Of a stretch of DNA of 64,000 nucleotides, positions 34,813-45,770 are shown piece after piece. Numbering within the stretch: position 1 is the first letter of the stretch; each line of letters begins with the position of its first letter. The notes under the pieces were generated by a model. It was given only the letters and a program-made list of their open reading frames with translations. It had not been told where the DNA came from and ran no database searches. The position numbers and the translations under genes are program-made. The stretch is from Ostrinia nubilalis (taxonomy: Eukaryota > Arthropoda > Insecta > Lepidoptera > Crambidae). The stretch lies in assembly GCF_963855985.1 (NCBI RefSeq), contig NC_087095.1, positions 8,132,001 through 8,196,000 on the forward strand. The letters run 5' to 3'.

Positions 34813-35049
34813 AACACTAGCTGTGCCCGTGACTTCCTACGCGTGAAAACCCGTTTTCGCAACATTTTTCATTTTTGCTCTGCACCTATTACTCGTAGCG
34901 TGATGGTATATAGCTTATAGCCTTCCTCAATAAATGGGCTATCTAACACTGAAATAATTTTTCAAATCGGACCGGCAATTCCTGAGATTAGCGCGTTCAA
35001 GTAAACAAACAAACAAACAAACTCTTCAGCTTTATAATATTAGTATAGA
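34813..35049 (-). mobile_element. Non-autonomous Helitron, second Lep1-related family
   Basis: On the - strand it begins near TCTATACTAATATTATAAAG and CTGAAGAGTTTGTTTG and ends GGGCACAGCTAG next to T. Internal blocks AACGCGCTAATCTCAGGAAT and GATAGCCCATTTATTGAGG are shared with the copies at 39863-40050 and 42390-42600. It lies downstream of the first desaturase-like gene and contains an (AAAC)n-type tract at 35000-35020. Confidence 0.7.
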
Positions 35050-35225
35050 TTTTAGTACTCATTTACAGAATAATGTTAACTAGTTACGAATGTAATAGTT
35101 TAAGGCAGTGTACTGTACTGTAAGTATACTTTTACTGAAATTATCTTATTCATTTTCTTATTCTATAAATCTATTATTATTTATAGTTTAAGAACCTCAT
35201 TAAGTAGTGATAAAGAAATCAAATC

Positions 35226-38200
35226 TTATTCATTCAAAAGCGTGAAATCCTTCTTAACAGTCATTTTAAGCTGACCGATGAAAAGATCATAAGATGACGT
35301 CAGTCTAAAATTAGCTTTGAACTTCTCACAGTGTTCCAAGAACACAGGGTACAAGTATGGAAGAACGTCGTGGTCCAAAGTAGGGAACAGATGGTGAAGG
35401 GCATGGTCTCCAAAGAAGGTCATGACCTTGAAGATATTTCCATTGATGTCAGTGCGATCCATGACTGCTTCTAGCTCGTGCATTCCCCAATCTGGTGTCT
35501 CAGTCCTGGAAATAATAAAAGACATCTATAAGCATTGCCTCCCTAGGTAAAGTAAAAGTTGTGACAGTTGTAATAATCACTTCACAAAACGGAGAAGCGA
35601 TGTTCAAATAAACGCTGTAGTAAAGTCCAATTGTCACGTTTGTTTAGCTACTCCGAAAACAATTATGTGAAACCGTTCCACATGAAAAGACTGAAAACTA
35701 ACGCTTCTGCTTCTAAAATTAATATCTACTAACAAATAAGAAGTTAACAAAAACTACCTGACTTCATCACCGTCCTTGAATATCTTTGGATGATGGTGAG
35801 CAGCGTTAGATCCAATGTGACTGAAAATGAAGCTTCCAGTACAGTTGATCCATATCCAACCAACAAAAGCTTCATAGAAAGTGCAGCCACTAACTACCCA
35901 CATCCAGACTGGTAAGAGTAAGCCGATGCTGTCGTGCCAGCGGTAGTGCTTCTTGAAGTAATCTTTCCGAATGAAGTTCAAAAGACACCTGCAATAAGAA
36001 TTAAGAATCAGGTATTAAGCATATGTATATAACTTTCAATAGTTGACTGAGTTACCTAAAGAGTTTATTTTTTAGATACAATATTCCTTTGAAGGATGTA
36101 AAGGATATCAAAACGTGAAAAACTATTACATATTGAATATTGATATAATTATTGTCCAACAACTTTTACATTTGAAGCCTGAAAGTTTTTATAAGCTCAT
36201 ACAAATATTCAGATGACAAGGAAAACTCGAATTAATTATCTGTTTCTACAATTAAACATAAAAGACCGTGAATAGCTACAAACAATGAGATATTTTATAA
36301 TTAAAATGCTACATACCTTTTTACAAAATTCAAGATAAAGGTGAACGGGAACAAGAGGCATTCAATGAAGAATGATAAATAAACGTAGAAAGGCTTGTCC
36401 CTCCTGGGGTTCCAGAATACAAATGGTTCAAATGAACTTATCTCCAAATCCATCAAGGTGTTAGTATAAAGATGGTGAGAAAGGGCGTGCGATACTCGAA
36501 AATCCCTAAAAAAGATATTAAAATAAATTCACTGTAGAATCTCTCTTTTAAACTGTACGTGCACATAACTCGTCGAGAAATAGATATTTTTCAACATGAC
36601 TGACTGCCAATAGTGCAGTCTAAATATTTACAAATTTATTGAACTACAATATGTAATTCCACATCTTTGTGATATAAATGATAATGTCAATCAATCTGGA
36701 AAACTTTAGACAGCACGATCGGCAGTCAGTCTTATTGCCTTAGGCTGTTTTCACCGGACGACGGAGCGTCAAAAACGGATAATTATCCTTTGTTTGCTGT
36801 CAATTATCAAAAAAACTCCTCTCGGAAAGAAGTCTTTCTTTGTTTGAGATAGTCGAATCTTAAATCAGATATACGGTGGTACTACAAGGATTAAGTCAGA
36901 TAACCTCTTACCTGTAGCACCATAATCCAAGGTTAAAAATGTACATCCTCCAGTTCGTCTTCTTGTGAATATAGCTGTGTGAAGCCACTACAGACCAAGC
37001 CAGAGTCAAAGATGACACAAGGTACGATGCCATAACAACCCAATATGTTTTTGACCATACTGACAACGCTGCAGTAACCAAACAGGCAAAGAAGAGTCCA
37101 TCTATAATCATGTCACTGTTCTTTGGTAGATTCTTGGGAACTTTCTTTAATTCTTCTCTCGCTGCCCTTTTTAAGCTCTTGTAGAAACCATCTTCATGGA
37201 AAGTGAAAGGAGAATTTCTGGGAGTTGTGGCTGCCTTCACGTAATATTTTTCCAACATTTTTTCTACTACTGGGTTCAAGTGATGACACTCAAATGCTTC
37301 TGTGATATCCGTTCCCTATAATAAAAAATCATATCTTTATTACTTACAAGAATTTTAAAACCAGAAGAAGCGTTTTAAAGGATAATCTCACACTAAATAC
37401 AGGGTGTCCCGTAATGTAACGTCAAGCCGGAACTGGGTGTTGAGGCAAGTTGTGCTGGTTATCAGAAAAATATAAAAAAAAATCTATGTGGCATATTTTA
37501 AAAATAATAGGCATTTTAAAAAAATCAAAAAATTCTACTCCAGGTGACGGTCCTTTTACTCGTGTTGCCACAAATCTTCACTTTTTCCAAATTTTTTTTT
37601 TGTTATGTAACCCTGAATAATGCTTCTCTAAATTGTTATCAAAATTACAAAACCAGCTGCTCCAACTTGGATGAAAAAAATACATTATTCCCAAAAAAAA
37701 TATCAAAATAAAAATTTTGCCTAGTTTAAACTGACTGTACCGAAAAAAAAATGTACTACGCGAGTGTGGCAAGTGACGTCATAATTTGGCGCATTTAGTA
37801 AGGATTCCAAAATGGTATAACACTTTGTAAAATCTTGCTGTAACTGTCGACAATTTTTGTTTATTGGAAATAATCCCGTTTTTAATTTTATCTACCTTGG
37901 TTAAAAATATTATTCTAATGTGCCCAAAATTCAAGTTTCTGGCTTAAGTGAGGTGGAGAAGCCATTTTAAAAGGTATGAGCGGGACGGAGAGGGCCATCT
38001 TACCAAGCAGGGATGTTATGGATATCCGTAACCGTAACCGAAACTATCGGATATCCGAAATAAAAAAATATCCATAACCGTAACCGAAACTGATTCAAAA
38101 GTTACGGATAGTTTCGGATAAAGGCCAAACTGCAAAACTCTATGAAATCTGCAGTATACACGCCACAGCTGCAATGCCGCGCTGCCGATTTCATAGTTTT

Positions 38201-39704
38201 GCAGTTTGCGGTTGCAGTTTGCGGTCTGCGGCCCGTCTTGGAATTGTACCTTAAATCTTAATATTTGTTACCAACTTGTCTGGCATTCGCTGGCACCATC
38301 TAATATGCCAGCCTGTTTTACCTTTATCATACATAGGTGTCGTCTTAGTTGGTACATAAAGTAGCTATGTGGGTCACGCTCACGCAGCATCTTGCTATTT
38401 GTATTATACCTACATTTTTGAAATTATAATAATTCCGTAACCGAAATTATCCGAGACTTTCGGATAATCTGAAATGATTTCATATCCGTGACCGTAACCG
38501 AAACCGGTATAATATTATTCTAATATCCGTAACCGTATCCATAACCGAAACTTCATATCCTTATTATCCCTGTTACCAAGTACAAGTGCAGGCAGAGCAG
38601 GTAGTAAAGGCGCGCGCGCACGGGTGACTTTTGTCACAGTATGTCAACTACTAAATTACTGTCATGGTGACAAAAGTTTCTGTGACTGACTGTACGGTAG
38701 TCAGTCACAGAAACTTGAATTTTGGGCACATTAGAATAATAATTTTTAACCAAGGTAGATAAAGTTAAAAACGGGACTATTTCCAAAAAAACCAAAAATT
38801 GTCGACAATTACAGCAAAAATTTACCAAGTGTTATACCATTTTGGAATTCTTACTAAATGCGCCAAATTATGACGTCACTTGCCACACTCGCGTAGTACA
38901 TTTTTTTTCAGTACAGTCAGTTTAAACTAGGCAAAATTTTTATTTTGAAAATTTTTTTTGGGAATAATGTATTTTTTTCATCCAAGCTGGAGCAGCTGGT
39001 TTTGTAATTTTGATAACAATTTAGAGAAGCATTATTCAGGGTTACATAACAAAAAAAAAATTTGGAAAAAGTGAAGATTTGTGGCAACACGAGCAAAAGG
39101 ACCGTCACCTGGAGTAGAATTTTTTGATTTTTTTTAAATGCCTATTATTTTTAAAATATGCCACATAGATTTTTTTTTATATTTTTCTGATAACCAGCAC
39201 AACTTGCCTCAACACCCAGTTCCGGCTTGACGTTACATTACGGGACACCCTGTATAAACGTTTTATATCTCAAAATGGTCACAGTGGTTGAACGACGAAT
39301 GAATCTAGAATTAAATAATCTTATTGAAATACTCAAATCAATTAAACAATAAATTATTCAGACAAAAACAATCGTGCCCAGCAGACATTGTATTAATACT
39401 TTCCCTTTGAGATAGGTACGTGTAAAAAGGGGTTAAGTTAAAACTCTACCTTCGTAAGTTCCAACCATTCTGCACCACCAGGATGACTGTCAACGAAGGT
39501 TTCAAAGTCGTATATCGCGTTGTGTATCCTCCACATGCCATCAGCTCCATCATCCATGGCTTTTCCTGACAGCCACTGTACAGGATCCCGTAACCCGTCA
39601 TCACGGAGAGAAGGATATTTCAGCTGCGGAAAACTGACGTGCGTTTTTTTCTCTGTTGCTCTTTGATGAGCTATTTCTAAGTACTCTGTTGTTTTTGGAG
39701 CCAT
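35226..39704 (-). CDS. Cytochrome b5-related desaturase-like protein, copy A
   Basis: Five exons on the - strand: 39450-39704, 36912-37315, 36317-36505, 35758-35988, 35226-35505; GT-AG introns; 452 aa. The N-terminal cytochrome b5 domain has the heme ligand motif HPGG at 74-77 and the second histidines in ECHHL at 94-98. The C-terminal part is a membrane fatty-acid-desaturase domain: hydrophobic segments around 157-195, 262-281 and 304-340, with histidine clusters HSYIH (198-202), HALSHH (226-231), AAHHHP (345-350) and HALHH (394-398) expected to bind two irons. Family members such as Drosophila Cyt-b5-r are about 436 aa, so this is full length. It probably sits in the ER membrane; its substrate is not known. 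Copy B lies 3.8 kb upstream in the same orientation. Intron 1 is inflated to 2134 bp by a foldback insertion. Confidence 0.92.
37400..39252. mobile_element. 1.85-kb foldback in intron 1 of copy A
   Basis: The left end CAGGGTGTCCCGTAATGTAA and the right end, inverted, are identical over at least 60 bp, and the arms (about 37400-37939 and 38711-39252) pair along roughly 540 bp at high identity. TA flanks both sides (37398-37399 and 39253-39254). The ORFs in the arms are shadows. The loop contains a separate hAT MITE. The terminal CAGGGTGTC links it to the 32346-32737 element. Removing it and one TA reduces intron 1 from 2134 to 279 bp, against 280 bp in copy B. Confidence 0.92.
38008..38572. 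mobile_element. hAT-type MITE with 8-bp target duplication
   Basis: Ends CAGGGATGTTATGGATATCC (left) and, inverted at the right, CAGGGATAATAAGGATATGA. A perfect 8-bp duplication TTACCAAG flanks it (38000-38007 and 38573-38580). The interior is full of TATCCGTAACCG and its inverse CGGTTACGGATA, reading like subterminal repeats. No transposase. A related copy is at about 56679-56974. Confidence 0.88.
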
Positions 39705-39862
39705 TTTTATTTATTATTTATTCATTGACATTAATATAATAAGCAAAACGTCTTTCCCACTAAATATCCTTACAACAACTATGTGTTTGTGTCTATTTCA
39801 AGAGCTGATAAATGTTATTTAACCAAAACTGATAATGTAATAAGACACAGCTTGATTAATTA
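39705..39862 (-). promoter_or_regulatory. Upstream region of copy A, conserved with copy B
   Basis: The 150 bp before the start codon align with the region upstream of copy B (45771-45910): shared blocks AATAAGCAAAACGTCTT, CACTAAATxTCCTTACAACA and AAACTGATAATGTAATAA. The duplication therefore carried the proximal promoter. No TATA box is evident. Confidence 0.5.
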
Positions 39863-40050
39863 CTAATTTATTATAAAGCTGAAGAGTTTGTTTACTTAAA
39901 CGCGTTAATTTCGGGAACTACCTACTGGTCCGGTTTAAAAAATATATTTTTGTGTTGGATAGCCCATTTATCGAGGATGGGTTTAAGCTATAAGATCACC
40001 CTACAGCCAATAACGGAGCAGTAACGAAAAAGTCGCGGGTACAGCTAGTA
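39863..40050 (+). mobile_element. Helitron-like insertion in the copy A upstream region
   Basis: Runs from about CTAATTTATTATAAAGCTGA through GTTTACTTAAACGCGTTAAT and GATAGCCCATTTATCGAGG to CGCGGGTACAGCTAGT. This is the same family as 34813-35049. It interrupts sequence that is continuous upstream of copy B (CTTGATTAA ... CATTCAACCTTTGACGTT), so the other paralogue gives the empty site. Confidence 0.75.
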
Positions 40051-40082
40051 CGAGATATTTCATTCAACCTTTGACGTTAGAT

Positions 40083-40325
40083 AAATGTTTTTCTTAGTTA
40101 CGGCATCACGCGTGAACGGCTGGACCGATTTCTCTAATTCTTTTCTTGTTGTGTTTGTAATTGTCAGAAGAAGGTTCTTATTTTAAAAAAAAATTAGGAA
40201 ATTTTGTAAACTGGCGGGAGGTGCCTGGCTGGATACGGGAGGCGCAGAACCGGTCGTTGTGAAAATTCTGGAGGCCTTTGTCCTGCAGTAGACGTCATTT
40301 GGCTGAAACAATTAAACTTAAGGGC
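40083..40325 (+). mobile_element. SINE-like repeat with RTE-type 3' tail
   Basis: Starts near GTTACGGCATCACGCGTGAA, continues GGCTGGACCGATTTCTC and ends GAGGCCTTTGTCCTGCAGTAG, ACGTCATTTGGCTGAAACAA. The 3' block is the RTE-type tail also seen at 15808-15866 and 55815-55876. It too is absent from the equivalent site upstream of copy B. Confidence 0.55.
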
Positions 40326-41776
40326 TATATTAACTTTCATAAGACAGAACAACGTCGGGACAGCTAATAAACAATAAAAGTGTTGTTTAATTTTATTATT
40401 ATTATTGGTGATTACAGATTATTTATTAATTATGAATAGAGTTCTATTCCATTCAGGTACCTAACTGTTGTGTGTATGTTAATAACCAGAGAAGATGAAA
40501 CCAAATAAGTATCATTGAAGACTTGATTGCTAATTTAACATCACCCGAGAATCTGTTTCAATAGAAAATCTTAATCTAATACTGCTATTACAATCTACAA
40601 GACAGGCAGATTGAAGTTTAGACTGATAACTTAATTGATTACGAAACCTGTCATGGTTCATGGTGCAGACTGGCTTTTGTAGCTAAATGGGAATATTGAA
40701 ATTCTCTGGTAGTGACCAGTGCTCCTAAACTTAATCTAAAGACTGACATAATGTTACCTGAGTGATTTTGCTTTGTCTATAGATAATATTACTTTGCTTT
40801 TACTATTAATATAATATAATGCTTTGTCTATAGACTCACTTATAGAATCAAAGCAAGTAGTGGCTTGCCACTGCCTGTATGGCGGCTATGTTATGTATGA
40901 GGTAAGCAACTTGATTTGAGGAAAAATAATAAAAATAGCATTGATTTTATGCCGGTAGTTTGCGTACTATATTATTACTTTAGGTCGTAGAAGATGTGCA
41001 TCTATTTTTAGTATTCTTCTTCTTTTCGTGTCGACAACAAACCTAAACAGTGTCAGCCCAAAACTCCGCCACAAGAGTGGTGTTGTCAGTAGCACTCATC
41101 AAATCCTCCTGAGTGCAGTTGCTTGAGCACTCAGGGCACGACATCAGGTGCTTCATCGAGTGGGAGCTCATGTCCAGGTGGAGGACTCTCAGACATAAAG
41201 GGAACGCAGTAAGCCTTTCCGTAGAGCGACTCCTTTGCTCGGGCCCTTCCCGTGAGTAGCGGCAGAAGCCGTGAAACGAATTACTGCACCACGATGACAA
41301 ACCGAATTTTTAGTATTAATAGTAATAATAGTGGTAGTATCATACATTCGTTGTTCGATACAATGGTACAATCATGCTAAACTCTGTGAACTTACTATAC
41401 TTAAGCATATAGCTCGCATGCACGCTTGATTAGCATCAAAAGGATTCGCTACTCTGTCTATATTGCGCCACTGTATCTATGTCTTCTCCAAATAATGACA
41501 TGGAGATGTTAATTACTTCGCTAAGGATTCGAGGAACCAGCAGATTAATTGCATACCTACTGCGTTGGCGGTGGGGGTCTTATGAATATTCCATGTAATA
41601 TTGTTAGCAAACGGCAATAATGCACGCTTTTATGCAATAAATATACTGCATTTTAATACCCTTTTAGAGTGATATTGGTTTTTATTTATTTATTTATAGG
41701 TATACACAACAAGCCACAATCACAAAGAAAATTATTAAAAACTTTGTCAGTCTAAATTATATAACTTCTATATAGG
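40326..41776. other. Intergenic DNA between the paralogues, upstream half
   Basis: Includes an (ATT)n tract at about 40393-40408 and a direct duplication of GCTTTGTCTATAGA near 40769 and 40820. A weak retroelement-like ORF at 41043-41300 is listed separately. No other gene seen. Confidence 0.5.
41043..41300 (-). pseudogene. Possible non-LTR retroelement C-terminal fragment
   Basis: An 85-aa - strand frame contains SSHSMKHLMSCPECSSNC then TQEDLMSATDN and AEFWADTV. The pattern H-x-M-x-C-P-x-C followed by a short helix and FW resembles the C-terminal tail of some LINE ORF2 proteins. There is no RT domain nearby, so it would be a short relic. Confidence 0.35.
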
Positions 41777-43204
41777 CCAGTAGAATTAAACACAAAAATT
41801 GATTAAATCGGAAATAATTCCTACAAAAGATTTTTTTGCTTTAATGGCTTCATTGGTTGCCCATTAAGACTCTCCTAAGTTTTCGACTTCGACGGAGTTG
41901 TGCTTAAGTGGTGGGGGCCCCCGAAAGCGGCGTTTTTTCGGTTTTCCGGTTATACCGCCTAAAGGACTTACCCTATCGAAAAGTGGTCTTCATGACGGTT
42001 AAAGGGCACTTAATCCTGCATTGAATAAGACCAAATTCATATGTTTTGGACAAACCGTTCTCGCACTAAAGTTCGGCAAAGTAGAAAATATACGTATAAT
42101 TAATGACCCTCTCCACGTCCAATGGCTTGTTACCCACATGCTTCCAAGCCTTGTAAAGGGTCGCCTTAACCAGTGTAACCCTAACAAGGCTCACGAGTTT
42201 GATTCGCTTATCCTTGTTCGTCCCAGCCGTTCCTTAACTGCGGTTGCTGCACCTCTTCCTGACACTCTCCTGAACGACTCTGTGTTACCTAATGTGGCTG
42301 CCTCTCTTCCTTGTACCCTCCTGTACGATTGCATTGCTTAGCTATATGCCTGGTCTAAGGTTCGACTCCACAAAATCAACTTTGTACGCGTGAAAATAGT
42401 TTAAATACTATTTTCCGTGCTTGCAACATTTTTCTTTACTGCTTCGCCTCTATTAGTCGTAGAGTGATTGTATATATCCTATAGCCATCCTCAATGTATG
42501 AGCTATTCAACACAAAAATAATGATTTCAATCAAACTAGTAATTCTTAAGATTAGCGCGTTCAAACAAACAAACAAAAAACTCTTCAGCGTTTTAATATG
42601 AACTTGTTGTTGTTGATTTTTGGCGTCGAACCTTAGACCAGGCATACGGCTAGGCAACGTAGTCATGCAGGAGGATACAAGGAAGAGGGGCAGCCACAGT
42701 AGGTAACACAGAGTCGTTCAGGTGAGTGCCAGGAAGAGATGCAGCAACCGCAGTTAAGGAACGGCTGGGACAAACAAGGATAGGCGCATCAAGCTCGTAA
42801 GCCTTGATAGGGTTACACTAGTTGAGGTGGCCCTTTTCAAGACTTGGAAGCCTGTGGGTAACAAACCATTGGACGTGGAGAGGGTCATTAATTATACGTA
42901 TATTTTCTACTTTGCCGAACTTTAGCGCGAGAACGGTTTGTCCAAAACATATGAATTTGGTCTTATTCAATGCAGGATTAAGTGCCCTTCAACCGTCATG
43001 AAGACCACTTTTTGATAGGGTAAGTCCTTTACGCGGTATAACCGGAAAACCGAAAAAATGCCTCTTTCGGGGGCCCCCACCACTTAAGCACAACTCCGTC
43101 GAAGTCGAAAACTTAGGAGAGTCTTAATGGGCAACCAATGAAGCCATTAAAACAATAAAATCTTTTGTAGGAATTATTTCCGATTTAAAAGCTAATTCTA
43201 CTGG
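41777..43204. mobile_element. 1.43-kb foldback between the two desaturase-like genes
   Basis: CCAGTAGAATTA at 41777 and its inverse TAATTCTACTGG at 43193-43204 bound two long arms (about 41777-42358 and 42620-43204) that pair for about 580 bp at roughly 90% identity by eye, for example CGACTTCGACGGAGTTGTGC with its inverse at 43090-43109. The loop holds a Helitron-like fragment. The + strand ORF in the left arm (42021-42341) has no homologous frame that would indicate coding. No target duplication or transposase was found; it is absent from the flanks of copy B. Confidence 0.88.
42390..42600 (-). mobile_element. Helitron-like fragment in the foldback loop
   Basis: Contains GCAACATTTTTCTTTACTGC, TTAGTCGTAGAGTGATTGTA, CCATCCTCAATGTATGAGC and GATTAGCGCGTTCAAACAAA, matching the order in 34813-35049. 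The 3' CTAGT end is lacking, so it is partial. Confidence 0.55.
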
Positions 43205-43541
43205 ACTAATACCCCATAAAAATATTAGACTATGAGCATTCGGTGGGATGAAATGTGCATTATAATAAAACAACTGATACTCATTTAAAAATCGATTCAG
43301 GATTTTTGTTCATACGGTTCTCCTTTTATTTACTAATTGGTTTTGTGGATTAGGCGATTAAACATAACCATCCATGCTTACAAAATATTTAACCTTATAA
43401 TATTAGTAGGATATAATAAAATAAAATTTATAGAGTTATAGATACCCTATGACGTGTGCAAAAGCATTTATTTCTTAATTATAACAGTAACCTTAGATTC
43501 TTAATTTAAATAATGTTTAGTGATAAAGCATCAATCAAATT
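43205..43541. other. Downstream region of copy B
   Basis: AT-rich DNA with no gene. A possible poly(A) signal for copy B, AATAAA on the - strand, is at 43467-43472, about 70 bp after the stop codon. Confidence 0.45.
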
Positions 43542-45770
43542 TTATTCGTTTAAAAGTGACACATCCTTCTTAACAGCCATTTTAAGCTGACCGATAAAAA
43601 GGTCATAAGATGACGTCAGTCTAAAATTAGCTTTGAACTTTTCGCAGTGTTCCAAGAACACAGGGTACAAGTATGGCAGGACGTCGTGGTCCAAAGTAGG
43701 GAACAGATGGTGAAGAGCATGGTCTCCGAAAAAGGTCATGACTTTGAAGATGTTTCCATTGATGTCAGTGCGATCCATTACTGCTTCCAACTCGTGCATT
43801 CCCCAGTCTGGTGTCTCCGTCCTGGAAATTAAAATACATCTATAAGCATTACCTCCCTAATTAAATTATTTGTGACAGTTGTAATAATCACTTCACAAAA
43901 CGGAGAAGCGATGTTCAAATAAACGCTGTAGCAAAGACCAAGTCTCGTTTGTTTAGCTACTCCGGAGACAAAATGTGAAGTCGCGCAACATGAAAATACT
44001 GAAAATTAAAAAGCTTCTGCTTCTAAAATACCTACTATGTTCACTGATACAAATAAGAATTTAACAAAAACTCTACCTGACTTCATCACCGTCCTTGAAT
44101 ATCTTTGGATGGTGGTGAGCAGCGTTGGATCCAATGAGGAAGAAGATGAAGCTGCCAGTGCAGTTGATCCACAACCAACCCACAATGGCTTCATAGAAAG
44201 TGCAGCCACTGATGACCCACATCCAGATTGGTAAGAGCAAGCCGATACCATCGTGCCAGCGGTAGTGCTTCTTGAAGAAGTCTTTCTGAATGAAGTTTAA
44301 AAGGAACCTGCAATAAGAAGTTAAGGTCATCACAGTTAAAAACAAAAAGACCGTGAATAACTCTACAGACAATGAGATGTTTAATAATTATAATGCTACA
44401 TACCTTTTTACAAAGTTCATCATAAACATGAACGGAAACAAGAGGCATTCAATGAAGAATGATAAATAAGCATAGAAAGGCTTGTCCCTCCTGGGGTTCC
44501 AGAATACAAATGGCTCAAATGCACTTATCTCCAAATCCATCAGCGTGTTGGGATAAAGGTGATGGGAAAGAGCGTGCGATACTCGGAAGTCCCTGAAAAG
44601 TGTGTTAAAATAAAAACTCTGTAGGTATTTTTGATCTCTTCTCTTATTGTATGTCTTCGACAAATAGATATTTTTGAGATGAATAAATATGATTGCAAAT
44701 TGTGTGAACTAAACTATTTATTATTAGAAAAGGTTGATTAAGCCTGTGGATGTGGAATCAATCTCAGGTTCTTTCAGTTGAGATAGTCGAACTCTACATA
44801 GCAGTACTAGAATTATGTCAGATAATCTTACCTGTAGGACCATAATCCAAGGTTAAAAATGTACATCCTCCAGTTCGTCTTCTTATGAATGTAGCTATGT
44901 GAAGCCACTACAGACCAAGCCAAAGTTAAAGATGCCACAAAGTACGATGCCATAACAACCCAGTATGTTTTTGACCAAACTGACAACGCTGCAGTAACCA
45001 AACAAGTAAAGAAGAGTCCATCTATAATCATGTCACTGTATTTTGGTAGATTCTTGGGAACTTTCTTTAATTCTTCTCTCGCTGCCCTTTTTAAGCTCTT
45101 GTAGAAACCATCTTCATGGAAAGTGAAAGGAGAATTTCTGGGAGTTGTGGCTTCCTTCACGTAATATTTTTCCAGCATTTTTTCTACTACTGGGTTCAAG
45201 TGATGACACTCAAATGCTTCTGTAATATCCGTTCCCTATTTTAAAAAGAATTTCGATAAATAAGAAAACATAAAACCATTTATTACACTGCTATATTATA
45301 GACGCATTTCAAAGGATAATCTCACTTTAGTATGAGCGTTTTATGCTTCGAAGCGGTCACCAGTGGCTGAACGACGAATGAATTTAGATTTAATAAACTT
45401 AATAAAATGTTCAAAATCATTTTTTTATGATGACAAAAACAGTCGTGAAAAGCAGAAATAGCATAAAAATTTTCCCTCGTGAAACGCGTTTAAATAAAAA
45501 GGGTTAAAACTCTACCTTCGTAAGTTCCAACCATTCTGCACCACCAGGATGACTGTCAATAAAGGTTTCAAAGTCGTATATCGCGTTGTGTATCCTCCAC
45601 ATGCCATCAGCTCCATCATCCATGGCTTTTCCTGACAGCCACTGTATGGGGTCCCGTAACCCGTCATCACGGAGAGAAGGATATTTCAGTTGCGGAAAAC
45701 TGACGTGTGTTTTTTTTTCTGCTGCTCTCTGATGAGCTATTTCTAAGTACTCTGTAGTTTTTGGAGCCAT
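43542..45770 (-). CDS. Cytochrome b5-related desaturase-like protein, copy B
   Basis: Five exons on the - strand: 45516-45770, 44832-45235, 44404-44592, 44077-44307, 43542-43821. Each exon has exactly the length of its partner in copy A (255, 404, 189, 231 and 280 nt), giving 452 aa. The cytochrome b5 ligands (HPGG, ECHHL) and all histidine clusters (HSYIH, HALSHH, AAHHHP, HALHH) are intact. By eye there are 28 differences from copy A: 3, 6, 6, 10 and 3 in exons 1 to 5. The gene is compact (2.2 kb) and likely shows the ancestral intron sizes. Role as for copy A: a membrane diiron oxidoreductase fused to its own electron donor domain; substrate unknown. Confidence 0.93.

Noticed and set aside
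42021..42341. 106-aa + strand ORF in the left foldback arm
   Set aside because: The opposite arm breaks the equivalent frame and no conserved domain is visible.
36908..45199. Interpretation of the desaturase-like pair as one misassembled gene
   Set aside because: The copies differ at 28 residues, have different introns and different flanking insertions, so they are true paralogues.
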